Below are positions 28,310 to 36,181 of a stretch of 36,181 nt of DNA, one piece after another. Below the pieces are notes generated by a model that was given only the letters and a program-made list of their open reading frames with translations, made no database searches and was not told where the DNA came from. Within the stretch, counting starts at the first letter, position 1; each line of letters starts with the position of its first letter. Origin of the DNA: Methanothermococcus okinawensis. GTDB taxonomy: Archaea > AGJL01 > Methanococci > Methanococcales > Methanococcaceae. The translations under genes and the position numbers were made by a program. The DNA lies in assembly GCA_015663075.1 (NCBI GenBank), contig DQSV01000093.1:1-36181 (forward strand), in the 5' to 3' direction.

Positions 28310-29002
28310 TTATTCTCCATCCAATTGGCATACTCCTTTGGGCAATTCAATTCTTGGGCATTGGAAGGAACACACTCCACACTTTATACATAATTCAGAG
28401 GATACTAAAGGCCTACCCTCTATCATTTTTATGGCCCTTGTAGGACAGGAGGCAGCACAAACTCCACAACCCATACAGAGGGATTTATTTATAACGTTGA
28501 TTATTAAATCACAGCCACAGGCACCTCTTTTACTCTCAGCGTATTTAGCAAAGGGGCGTAAATATTCCATATTTCCATTTAAAACTGCAGTGATTACATT
28601 AACTATTAATTCAGGAGATGGAGGACAGCCAGGTATTGCCAAATCACATTTTACTACTTCAGTTAGTGCAGAGAAGGAACTTTGGACTGGTTTTGGCATC
28701 TGTCCCCCTTTACAGAATCTTGTAATACCTCCAACTGCTGAGCATGCCCCTAATGCAACTAATATCTTTCCCTTTTCTCTAACCTCTTTTACAATCTCCA
28801 TGGTATGGTGATCATCAAGACATACTGCCCCTTCCACCAATATTACATCAGCATTAGGAATCTCCCTTGCATCAGCCAATGTTTGACAATATACTAAATC
28901 TATACTGCCTAAAATATCTATAAGTTTTTCATAGGTATCTGATAAGGAAATTAAACATCCACAGCAACTACTTAATTGTACATGTGCCACAGTTACCATC
29001 AT
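28310..29002 (-). CDS. frhG: F420-reducing hydrogenase, gamma (small) subunit
   Basis: 230-residue electron-transfer subunit that pairs with the NiFe large subunit. The N-terminal half binds the proximal cluster (SSCCGC near residue 12, [23 protein letters not shown]). The C-terminal half is a ferredoxin-like domain with two 4Fe-4S motifs ([12 protein letters not shown] and [12 protein letters not shown]). Two ATGs in tandem follow a GGGGGAGAT site; the first is used here, and either is possible. It lies between frhD and frhB, 22 bases after frhD. No selenocysteine codon is seen in it. Confidence 0.95.
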   Translation of the reverse strand: MMVTVAHVQLSSCCGCLISLSDTYEKLIDILGSIDLVYCQTLADAREIPNADVILVEGAVCLDDHHTMEIVKEVREKGKILVALGACSAVGGITRFCKGGQMPKPVQSSFSALTEVVKCDLAIPGCPPSPELIVNVITAVLNGNMEYLRPFAKYAESKRGACGCDLIINVINKSLCMGCGVCAASCPTRAIKMIEGRPLVSSELCIKCGVCSFQCPRIELPKGVCQLDGE

Positions 29003-29024
29003 ATCTCCCCCTAAGTATTTTAAT

Positions 29025-29546
29025 TTAATTTTGTTCAGTGTTACATCTTATTTCCTTTAATATTATCTCCACAGCCCTATCCACAGCCCCTTGGACCTCT
29101 TCACTTAATCCAATAAACACATCAGGCTCAGAGATATATTTGGCCTGACAACCTATTACCTTTAACTCAATGTTGTATTTATCACATACCTCCCTTAAAA
29201 TCCCTGCAAGGGGCCAATTATGAATATCCAATTTATCATGATTGGGGTTAGGTAAATCCTCCCTTTCAAGTATTTTTATGTCCCCTGGGTTCAAACCATA
29301 GTCTATTACATCCACAACTATCATTTTCTTGGTTTTTGAGGTCTCATCCATTAGTGAAAGAACCTGTTGAGGTGCCCCAGCACCAGCATCTACAAGAGCC
29401 ACTTTTTCCTTTTCCTCTTCAGATAGTATTTCCTGAAGTTTTTCAATCACATGGACACTAAAACCATCATCTGCAAATAATATATTGCCACAACCTAAAA
29501 CCATTATTTCCTTAAAGTAGGATAGGGTTAAATCAGGTTTCTCCAT
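29025..29546 (-). CDS. frhD: Hydrogenase maturation endopeptidase
   Basis: A 173-residue protease of the HycI/HyaD/HybD family, which removes the C-terminal tail of the hydrogenase large subunit after nickel insertion. It has the glycine-rich start [18 protein letters not shown], whose aspartate contacts nickel, and [12 protein letters not shown]. The central DVIDYG and PLAGIL segments follow. Its substrate in this operon is FruA, whose mature end should be just after the ATH of the last nickel motif, removing a 17-residue tail. Operon position between the large and small subunit genes supports this. The ribosome binding site (GGTAAT) is weak. Confidence 0.93.
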   Translation of the reverse strand: MEKPDLTLSYFKEIMVLGCGNILFADDGFSVHVIEKLQEILSEEEKEKVALVDAGAGAPQQVLSLMDETSKTKKMIVVDVIDYGLNPGDIKILEREDLPNPNHDKLDIHNWPLAGILREVCDKYNIELKVIGCQAKYISEPDVFIGLSEEVQGAVDRAVEIILKEIRCNTEQN

Positions 29547-29669
29547 GGTATTACCAATTTTAAATATCTATTTCTGTAGTTACCTATTTTTTTGTTAATT
29601 TTTATTATTGATTTTAATTTATTTTTTTATTTATTTTAAATATATGGTAACTATCAAAATTATTAAAAT

Positions 29670-29700
29670 GCTCTCAGGTCCATAATAGTTCCCTTTGAGC
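29670..29700 (-). promoter_or_regulatory. Archaeal SECIS element in the fruA 3' UTR
   Basis: The hairpin begins two bases after the fruA stop codon. Read 5'-3' on the minus strand: lower helix GCUC with GAGC (29700-29697 and 29673-29670); a two-base internal loop on each side (AA and GA); helix AGG with CCU (29694-29692 and 29678-29676). The hallmark asymmetric bulge follows, GAA on the 5' side (29691-29689) facing a single A (29679). It is capped by a 3-bp stem CUA with UGG and a UUA loop. GAA/A bulge, 3-bp apical stem and small loop are the published features of methanococcal SECIS elements, which sit in the 3' UTR. It would recruit the factors that decode UGA as selenocysteine. Confidence 0.9.
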
Positions 29701-29701
29701 C

Positions 29702-30931
29702 TTAAATCTTTCTTACTTCTATTACTTCTTTACTTTCCTCATCCCTTACAATTATGTGGGTTGCACATGAGGCTCATATATCATAGGCACGCATTATAAC
29801 TTCGGCATGTTGATGGGGATAACCCTCAATTGCTTTTTCAACTATAGGGAAGTTCCATGTTGATGCAGCAATTATTTTATATGATTTAATCTTTCCATCC
29901 TTTCCAACCTCTGCAAAATGGACATTTGTGGCCCTTGGAGCCTCATGAACACCAATTCCAGAGCCATCCTTATATTCGGGAGTTACCTTAGTCTTTCCAT
30001 TTATATCCAACTCATCAAGTATTTCCATGGCCCTATAAACGGCCCCTAAGTTTTCCTTGGCCCTTGCAATGTTTATATCCATTGCACTTCCCCCAATTCT
30101 AAAGTTCCCAAATTTGGCCATTCTTGCCCTTGGTCCCCCCTCAACAGGAACCCCTCCATAAAGGGGTATCATTACTGAAGTACTCTCGGCAATCTTTTTA
30201 TCTTTATAATATCTCTGAGGAGGTATCTCCACAACACTATCCCATTTTATATCCTCTTTATCTCCAAAGGTTGTATGGGAGGCTATGTATGGGTATTTAT
30301 GGGCTCCTAAATCTGGGATACCAATTTCTTCAAGGTATCTTTCAATTAATTCTGTATATGCCTCATACATCAAATAGGCATCCTTTTCATACCGTTTTAA
30401 TGCATAGTACAACTTTGCCTTAGCCCTTTCAGAAATATTTGTTCTCATACCTCCTATTACTATGTTGGGAGGGTGTATTCCTTCTCCTCCTACAACATCT
30501 ACAATTAATTGCCCAACTTTTCTCATTCTCTGAATGAGTTTTATAACATCAACTCTTAATTCCTTCTCCTCAGGTTTTATAAAATCATCGGCAGTTAATA
30601 GATGATGTAAAGGGTGGGAGTGCATTCTATTTCCCAATCCAACTAACTCCCTTAATAATCTACCATCCTTAGGTATTTCACAGCCAATTGCATCCTCAAT
30701 TGCCGCACAGGATGCTATACCATGGGTAGTTTGACATATACCACATATCCTCATAACAGCAATTGGGGCAAATTCAGCAGGTCTTCCTACTAACATAGTT
30801 TCAAAACCCCTAACTGGGGTAGTATTTATATAGTAGGCTTTATTTACTACATCATTATCTTCTACTTCTAATATTAATTTACCATGTCCCTCATGCCTAG
30901 TGGTTGGCGTAATGTTTATAGTTTTTGCCAC
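29702..30931 (-). CDS. fruA: Selenocysteine-containing F420-reducing hydrogenase, NiFe large subunit
   Basis: Oxidises H2 to reduce F420. The 409-residue protein has the N-terminal nickel motif RICGICQTTH (Cys63, Cys66). UGA at 29774-29776 stands at residue 386, in the C-terminal nickel motif: the frame reads AYDI-Sec-ASCATHIIVRD and continues to TAA at 29702-29704. Sec replaces the first cysteine of the usual DPCxxCxxH motif. The 17 residues after ATH are the peptide removed by FrhD. The start is GTG with a strong GGAGGTGA site. Conventional gene finding would stop at 29774 and lose both C-terminal nickel ligands. First gene of the operon A-D-G-B. Confidence 0.95.
29774..29776 (-). other. 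Selenocysteine UGA codon of fruA
   Basis: In-frame TGA at codon 386, inside the nickel-ligand motif and followed by a conserved Ser-Cys-Ala-Thr-His continuation. The downstream SECIS supports recoding instead of termination. Confidence 0.93.
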
Positions 30932-31269
30932 AGAAATTCACCTCCAAATAAAAAAATATTAACAGATTTATATTAAAATTAACTCTATATAAATTAATAT
31001 TTTTAAATATCTAAATAGGGGCCTTTAATATTTCAAATCTTAAAAAATTTGGATTTTTAATATCTATTTAATATGTATTAAAATAGTAGTAATAAAAAAA
31101 TAATAAACTTAAAATAAACTAAAAAATATAATAAATACTAATAGATAATAGATTCAAATAAAATCATTTATAATAAGTATAAATCCCAGGAGATAAGGTC
31201 CTTTATTAAAAGAAATTCTATTTACTCTTATGATATTAGACAAAGATCAAGTATTCAATCCTCTTTACA
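30932..31269. other. fruA upstream spacer
   Basis: 338 bases between wecB's end and fruA's start. It holds the fruA promoter and ribosome binding site at its left end. The rest is AT-rich. A short word (TCTCCTGGGATTTAT read on minus, near 31190) faintly resembles repeat family A but is not convincing. Confidence 0.45.
30986..30993 (-). promoter_or_regulatory. Putative TATA box of the fruADGB operon
   Basis: Minus-strand TTTATATA about 55 bases before the GTG start, leaving a leader of about 30 bases that carries the GGAGGTGA site. Selenium-dependent regulation is known for such operons in some methanococci, but no operator can be identified here. Confidence 0.5.
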
Positions 31270-32394
31270 TTAATTTTTATATTTTTCCAACAGTATATTA
31301 ACTATAGTTTCTCCACTGTTACCATCACCAAAGGGGTTTATCCAATCTCTACTTCTATTCATCATACTATCCACGGCCCCTATAATGCTCTCAACATCCT
31401 CTACCTTAACAAGCATATTACTTCCAACCTCTAAGGTTTCAGGGCGTTCTGTGTTTTCCCTTAGTGTAATACAGGGAGTTTTTAGAATACAGGCCTCCTC
31501 TTGAACCCCTCCACTATCAGTTATAATTAATTTAGCATTTTTTTCAAGTATTAGAAATTTAAAATAACCAGTGGGCTCTATTGTCTTTATATTTTTATCA
31601 CTTCCCAATTTATTTAGTAGATTGTATTCTCTTAATTTTTTTAGAGTTCTTGGATGTATTGGAAAGATTATTGGTATATTGTAATACTCTGATATCTTCA
31701 ATATTCCATTTATTATATTATTTAATCTTTCTTTATTGTCTGTATTCTCCGCCCTATGAAGGGTAAGTAAAAAATACTCTTTATTTTCAGGAATGACTTT
31801 CAAAATATCCTCAATAATCTCCTTTTTACTCTCTACGATTTTAATATTTTGAAGAGTAGCATCTACAATGGTATTTCCCACTACAAAAATGTTTTTCTTT
31901 ATCCCTTCCCTTATAAGATTCTCCTTTGCATTTTCTGTTGGAGGAAAGAGGTAGTCGGATATATGGTCAGTTAAAACTCTGTTTATTTCCTCAGGCATAC
32001 TTCTATCATAACTTCTTAAACCCGCCTCAATATGAACTACCTTTATTTTCAATTTTGAGGATGCAAGGGCTCCTGCAAGGGTACTATTGGTATCCCCCTG
32101 AACAATAACCATCTCAGGCCTTTCATTGATCAAAACTTCTTCCACTCCTTCAAGCATTTTTCCAGTTTGCTTTCCCTGAGATGCAGAGCCCACATTTAAA
32201 TTATATTTAGGTTTTGGGAGATTTAATTCCTTGAAAAAAATTTCATCTAAGTATTTGGAATAATGCTGATTTGTATGTATTAAAAAATAATCAATATCCT
32301 TAGTTGAATTATTTTTTAATTCCCCCAATTCTCTTATAATCGGAGATAATTTTATTATTTCTGGACGTGTTCCAAGAACTATTCCTATTTTCAT
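31270..32394 (-). CDS. wecB: UDP-N-acetylglucosamine 2-epimerase (non-hydrolysing)
   Basis: Interconverts UDP-GlcNAc and UDP-ManNAc. The 374-residue protein has the GT-B-like fold marks GTRPEIIKLSPIIREL, TNQHYSKYLDEIFF, VQGDTNSTLAGALAS, VHIEAGLRSYDRSMPEEINR, LTLHRAENTDN, FPIHPRTLKKL and ITDSGGVQEEACIL. His and Glu residues in these blocks are catalytic in the family. GGTGC precedes the ATG. It follows wecC by 167 bases on the same strand, and a TATA-like TTATATAC in the gap suggests it may also have its own promoter. The product feeds WecC. Confidence 0.94.
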   Translation of the reverse strand: MKIGIVLGTRPEIIKLSPIIRELGELKNNSTKDIDYFLIHTNQHYSKYLDEIFFKELNLPKPKYNLNVGSASQGKQTGKMLEGVEEVLINERPEMVIVQGDTNSTLAGALASSKLKIKVVHIEAGLRSYDRSMPEEINRVLTDHISDYLFPPTENAKENLIREGIKKNIFVVGNTIVDATLQNIKIVESKKEIIEDILKVIPENKEYFLLTLHRAENTDNKERLNNIINGILKISEYYNIPIIFPIHPRTLKKLREYNLLNKLGSDKNIKTIEPTGYFKFLILEKNAKLIITDSGGVQEEACILKTPCITLRENTERPETLEVGSNMLVKVEDVESIIGAVDSMMNRSRDWINPFGDGNSGETIVNILLEKYKN

Positions 32395-32561
32395 TTAGAG
32401 CACCAAAATATATGTATTTTTTATATGTTAATAGTTAAGTATATAACACCTTAAACTTATATCTAAGAACTTTAAAAGAAAAAGAAATATTATAAACCTT
32501 ATTAACTTTTTTTATTTTTTATTTTTTTAATTATATTTTTAGTTATTTAAACTATTTATTA

Positions 32562-33890
32562 TTACTTCTCCCTCCAAGAGGTGCCATCCCCTAATAATTT
32601 AACCTTAAAACCTACTTTTTTCCATAGATTATGATTTAGAATATTTTTAGTGTCCACCACTATTTTATTTCTCATCAAATTATATATATTAAGAACATCC
32701 CTTTCCTTAAATCTTTTAAATTTTTCATGATCTGTTAAAACTAAAATACCATCTGAATTACTAGCACAATCCTCTAAATCATTCAATGGATAATCAAAGG
32801 TTTTTACATAAGGATCATATATAGAAACATTGAATCCCTTTGATATAAGATATTTTATAATCTTTTTTCCAGGGCTCTCCCGAGTATCCTCTACATTTCC
32901 CTTGTAGGCCACTCCAAAAATACTTATTTTTGGGTTAGATATATTCATCCTTTTAAATTCATTAATTATCAAATCACAAACATATTTTGGCATATTATCA
33001 TTTATATTCCTTGCAGTCCTAATAAGTTCTGCATTGTTGGATATCTCCACCATAAACCAGGGATCCACGCTTATACAGTGTCCCCCAACCCCTGGCCCAG
33101 GATTCAATATATTTACCCTGGGATGTTTATTTGCAAGATTTATGGCATCATACACATTTACATCTAAATCATTGCATATCTTTGCAAACTCATTGGCAAG
33201 GGCTATATTTACATCCCTATATGTGTTTTCCATTAATTTTACCATTTCTGCAGTGGTAGGGTTTGTTAAATATATATTGCCCTCCACAAAGGAGGAATAT
33301 ATTTCCTTGGCCAATTTAGCAGATTTTTTGTCTATTCCCCCTATTATTCTGTCATTTTCCACAAGTTCCTTTAATATATTCCCTGGCAATACCCTCTCTG
33401 GACAATAAGCCATGTATATTTTTTTATTTAGGTATTTAAATATCTTCTCTGTGGTCTTTGGAGGGATTGTACTTTCTATTATCAACAATTTACCATCACG
33501 TAAATATGGTTTTATATTATCTATGGCACTGTAAATATAGGATAAATCACACTTTGGATTATTTTCTTCCCATGTTACGGGTGTTGGAACACATATTATA
33601 TATGCATCGGCCTCCTCTGGTTCTCTTTTAACCTTTAAATTTCCAGAATTTATGGCCCCCTTTACAAGGGTCACTAAACCTGGCTCATTTATTTTTAATT
33701 TCCCATCTTTTATGGATTCCAATCTATCTCTATCAATATCCACCCCTACCACATCATAACCATAATTTGCAAGCATTGAGGCCGTTGGTAATCCAATATA
33801 CCCTAACCCAATTACGCATATTTTTTTTATGTTTTTATCATTAATGTTTTCTTTGTCATCATTAGCATTGTCTTTGTCCTCTAAATTCAT
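32562..33890 (-). CDS. wecC: UDP-N-acetyl-D-mannosamine dehydrogenase
   Basis: Oxidises UDP-ManNAc to UDP-ManNAcA with two NAD+. The 442-residue protein has an acidic N-terminal extension (about 22 residues), the Rossmann motif [66 protein letters not shown], and the catalytic cysteine in [15 protein letters not shown]. The C-terminal nucleotide-binding domain has [15 protein letters not shown]. In methanococci ManNAc-uronate derivatives are part of the N-glycan on archaellins and S-layer protein, which is the likely use. GGTGAT precedes the ATG. First gene of a wecC-wecB pair. Confidence 0.95.
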   Translation of the reverse strand: MNLEDKDNANDDKENINDKNIKKICVIGLGYIGLPTASMLANYGYDVVGVDIDRDRLESIKDGKLKINEPGLVTLVKGAINSGNLKVKREPEEADAYIICVPTPVTWEENNPKCDLSYIYSAIDNIKPYLRDGKLLIIESTIPPKTTEKIFKYLNKKIYMAYCPERVLPGNILKELVENDRIIGGIDKKSAKLAKEIYSSFVEGNIYLTNPTTAEMVKLMENTYRDVNIALANEFAKICNDLDVNVYDAINLANKHPRVNILNPGPGVGGHCISVDPWFMVEISNNAELIRTARNINDNMPKYVCDLIINEFKRMNISNPKISIFGVAYKGNVEDTRESPGKKIIKYLISKGFNVSIYDPYVKTFDYPLNDLEDCASNSDGILVLTDHEKFKRFKERDVLNIYNLMRNKIVVDTKNILNHNLWKKVGFKVKLLGDGTSWREK

Positions 33891-33918
33891 TTAATCACCA
33901 ATGATAAAAATAATATCT

Positions 33919-33926
33919 CTTTATAA
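33919..33926 (-). promoter_or_regulatory. Putative TATA box of wecC-wecB
   Basis: Minus-strand TTATAAAG about 30 bases before the wecC ATG. The leader would be only a few bases longer than the GGTGAT site, so the spacing is tight. Confidence 0.35.
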
Positions 33927-34301
33927 GGTAATTTATTCCAAAATATATTAAATTAGTTATAATTGTCCATTATTTTCTTAAATAAATTAATTTTTAACTT
34001 TCCTACACTTATAGATGTTTTACAATTAATATATTTTAAGGATCCTTATGTTTTTATATATTTCTATCTTTTTGTATCTAAAAATCTTCTATTTAGATCT
34101 CCCTCTATATTTGTTTTATATTTGTAAATTCCTTTTTTTTATTTTATATGTTTATTCTTTTATCATTTTTATTATTATAACAATTTTTAATAAATTCTAA
34201 TTTATATTATACTCAAACACATAAACATTAACTTTAATCTATAGCATAAATAACAATTAAAGGACAAGACATAAATAAAGAGGACTTGTCGTTAATCTCC
34301 T

Positions 34302-34411
34302 ACCTTAGATAATATAACTTTTTAATCACACAGCGTTGTCAAAGAGTTCTGCTCTTTCCCAATACTCAGGAGCATAAGGAGAATAATTGGGGATTTCTAA
34401 TTTTTAAGTAT
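34302..34411 (-). repeat. Dispersed degenerate repeat, family A, copy 5
   Basis: Minus-strand reading: ATACTTAAAAATTAGAAAT, GCTCCTGAGTATTGGG, then the palindrome AAAGAG-CAGAA-CTCTTT (plus coordinates 34341-34357). One minus frame gives KLEIPNYSPYAPEYWERAE and ends at TGA, the best-looking peptide of the five copies. The antisense frame in exact register is also open, so the coding strand is not proven. Confidence 0.65.
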
Positions 34412-34713
34412 CATTTTTATTTATTTCTTTGAATATTTAACATTTCCTAATTTTGAGATTTTAAATTATTATCTTATTTTATTTTTTATTTTAACTTAAT
34501 ATATCTTTTATTATTCTTCAATAAAATTTTTTAATTTTTAATTTTTTTAAATTATTTTTTTATATTGTAGATATATGGTTTAAGAAATTATATTCCTGGC
34601 TATAATTTATTTTTTAATAATGTCACTATTCTATTTTTATTTCCATCTCATTTTCTAAATAATGACCTATCTAAACAATTGAATAATTTACTATATATTA
34701 TCTATCTTCTTCA

Positions 34714-35982
34714 CTAAGCATTATTTTTTGTTTTAAAAAGTTTTTTATAAAGGGGTTCAGCCCAGGATGCCTCAATAACTACACTTAATAATATTGTCAT
34801 AAATGTTGCCACAAGTAGGGATCCTGCTATCTCATGGGGTGTAAGGTACTTTGTAATTTCAGATGGAATAGCCTGAGGATTAGATAGTATTGTGCCATAT
34901 ACTGTGGCAGATAGTGCCGCTGGTACAACTCCCCTGGGGCCCTCTAATGCAAAGTATAACCTTTCCTTTATTAAATTTGCAGGGGGAAGGGTTGTTGCGA
35001 TAAATACCCCTATTGGACGGGCTATGAATATTGAGCCTAAGGCACATATTAATCCAAACATCCAGTACTGTGTAAGGATGGCCAAACTAATACTGGCTCC
35101 AAGGAATATGAAAATCAATATTCTAGATATGGTGGATAAATCCTCACAGAATCTTACAATACCTTCCACACTTTTTGTCTTTTCCGGGTATTTTGTAAGG
35201 GTATTACCTAAGTAAAGTCCCATTATGGCAACAGCCATAAACCCACTTATTCCGTAGCCAGTTAGGTGTGGGAATATCTCCTCTCCAAAATACCATAATA
35301 ACATAGCCAATCCAATAAGTAGAGGGATTACATATTCCTTAAATTCACACTTTAAAAATATCTTTTCAAATATCTTTCCACCCAATAGCCCGAGAATTAC
35401 TCCTCCAATGGATAGGGTTATAAAGTCAATCACTGGATTTAAGGATTTAGCCAAACCTATTATGGCTAAAACTATTGTTGTGGCAACAATGCCCAGTGGA
35501 TCATTAAATACACTTTCGGCTTCAAGGGTTATTGCTAATTTTGGATCTATATTAGATTTGGAGAATATTGGCATAAGGGTAGCAGGATCTGTAGCACAGG
35601 TTATGGCCCCATAGAGATACCCAATGGGATTAAATAAAGGGATACGAAATATCATGTTGTAAATTACACCTGAGACTAACAATAACCCAGTTAATGCAAT
35701 GGTATCCAACTTTAAAACAGTTTTTAAAACCTTTTTTAGCACTATCCATCTCATCTCAAAGGCTCCTCCTAACAATATAATTATTAACCCCATATTGGCA
35801 ATATATTCAAAAATACCTTGGGCATAATCTGCAGATATGATATTTAAAAGGGGTCCCACTATCAATCCGAATATTAAAAGTAATGGAATATCAGGGATAT
35901 TTATCTTTTCCCCTATTTTTGCAATAATTGCTCCAGATATTAACAGTAGTGAAAAATATCCCACGACAATACCTAATTCCAT
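34714..35982 (-). CDS. nhaP: Na+/H+ antiporter, NhaP1-like (CPA1 family)
   Basis: A 422-residue membrane protein with about 12-13 hydrophobic segments that exchanges cytoplasmic Na+ for H+. It closely follows the sequence I recall for Methanocaldococcus jannaschii NhaP1: the opening KIPDIPLLL-type region (INIPDIPLLLIFGLIVGP), GLIIILLGGAFEMR, AITCATDPATLMP with Thr131-Asp132, and AESVFNDPLGIV with the ion-binding Asn160-Asp161. Later segments are GYGISGFMAVAIMGLYLG and LYFALEGPRGVVPAALS. Residue numbers match the family's known ion-binding positions. GGTGG lies eight bases before the ATG. It is transcribed alone; its upstream region includes a 21-bp tandem repeat. Confidence 0.94.
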   Translation of the reverse strand: MELGIVVGYFSLLLISGAIIAKIGEKINIPDIPLLLIFGLIVGPLLNIISADYAQGIFEYIANMGLIIILLGGAFEMRWIVLKKVLKTVLKLDTIALTGLLLVSGVIYNMIFRIPLFNPIGYLYGAITCATDPATLMPIFSKSNIDPKLAITLEAESVFNDPLGIVATTIVLAIIGLAKSLNPVIDFITLSIGGVILGLLGGKIFEKIFLKCEFKEYVIPLLIGLAMLLWYFGEEIFPHLTGYGISGFMAVAIMGLYLGNTLTKYPEKTKSVEGIVRFCEDLSTISRILIFIFLGASISLAILTQYWMFGLICALGSIFIARPIGVFIATTLPPANLIKERLYFALEGPRGVVPAALSATVYGTILSNPQAIPSEITKYLTPHEIAGSLLVATFMTILLSVVIEASWAEPLYKKLFKTKNNA

Positions 35983-36103
35983 GTAAAAACCACCATTTAT
36001 TTTATATAGTTTAGATTGTCAAAGTATAGTTTATATCATATAAAAATTTAATGGTTATTTAAATACTTCAAATTTAACTATATATACAAATAACTCATAT
36101 ATG

Positions 36104-36160
36104 AATAACTATTGATAATATATAAATAACTATTGATAATATATAAATAACTATTGATAA
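36104..36160. repeat. Tandem 21-bp repeat, 2.7 copies
   Basis: Unit AATAACTATTGATAATATAT plus one A, at 36104-36124 and 36125-36145 (identical) and a 15-base partial copy at 36146-36160. A degenerate piece (AATAACTCATATATG) sits just before, at 36089-36103. It lies about 120 bases upstream of the nhaP start, close enough to be regulatory or simply a slippage product. Confidence 0.85.
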
Positions 36161-36181
36161 AAAACTAAAAAATAAATAATC

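Larger units (their letters stand above)
33891..34713. other. 823-base gene-free spacer between nhaP and wecC
   Basis: The longest spacer in the window. It contains the wecC promoter, repeat A copy 5 (34302-34411), and long T-rich stretches. A minus frame at about 34150-33950 (with pieces TNIEGDLNRRFLDTKR and YINCKTSISVGKLK) is interrupted by two stops and might be eroded coding sequence, but this is weak. No RNA gene or intact frame was seen. Confidence 0.45.

Overview
This window comes from the chromosome of a methanogenic archaeon of the order Methanococcales. Four things point there. The DNA is very AT-rich, with A/T-heavy spacers. Many starts are preceded by GGTGA-type ribosome binding sites. 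The gene set is archaeal: RPA, RFC large subunit, class I CCA-adding enzyme, Get3, phosphopantothenate synthetase, DapL and NhaP1-like antiporter. Above all, there is a complete F420-reducing hydrogenase operon whose large subunit uses UGA as selenocysteine and carries an archaeal SECIS hairpin just after its true stop. Genus cannot be fixed from the window; Methanothermococcus, Methanotorris, Methanocaldococcus or a close relative would all fit.

Layout. 1-3509: tail of aspartate kinase (+), then thymidylate kinase and RPA (both -). 4287-8282: a B12-type radical SAM protein, then an M50 membrane protease with ScpA, then a METTL5-like rRNA methyltransferase (all +). 8820-12987: endonuclease III fused to a DUF123 domain (+), fumarase alpha subunit (-), UPF0058 overlapping cca (+). 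13258-16609: phosphopantothenate synthetase, DUF116 membrane protein, Get3 (+). 16653-18747: cfbA, an unknown protein, and a Nip7-like PUA protein (-). 19152-24285: bioB overlapping a larE-type sulfurtransferase, dapL, a phytoene-desaturase-like flavoprotein and a small ferredoxin (+). 24582-27008: sequon-rich secreted protein and rfcL (-). 27385-30931: fruA-D-G-B hydrogenase operon (-). 31270-33890: wecC and wecB (-), which make UDP-ManNAcA for surface glycans. 34714-35982: Na+/H+ antiporter (-).

How the genes fit together. Hydrogenase supplies reduced F420 for methanogenesis, and cfbA serves the tetrapyrrole route to F430. Aspartate kinase and DapL belong to lysine synthesis by the diaminopimelate aminotransferase route. 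wecB/wecC could feed N-glycosylation of surface proteins such as the sequon-rich one at 24582.

Points worth a second look. (1) fruA is cut short by any standard gene caller; its real end is at 29702. (2) BioB lacks one of the usual auxiliary-cluster cysteines, has a new cysteine beside the active-site arginine, and overlaps a sulfurtransferase gene. (3) The spacers hold two families of degenerate dispersed repeats: family A (five copies) and family B (three copies). Family B is clearly the eroded 3' end of a protein-coding gene. No tRNA, rRNA, CRISPR array or intact insertion sequence was seen.
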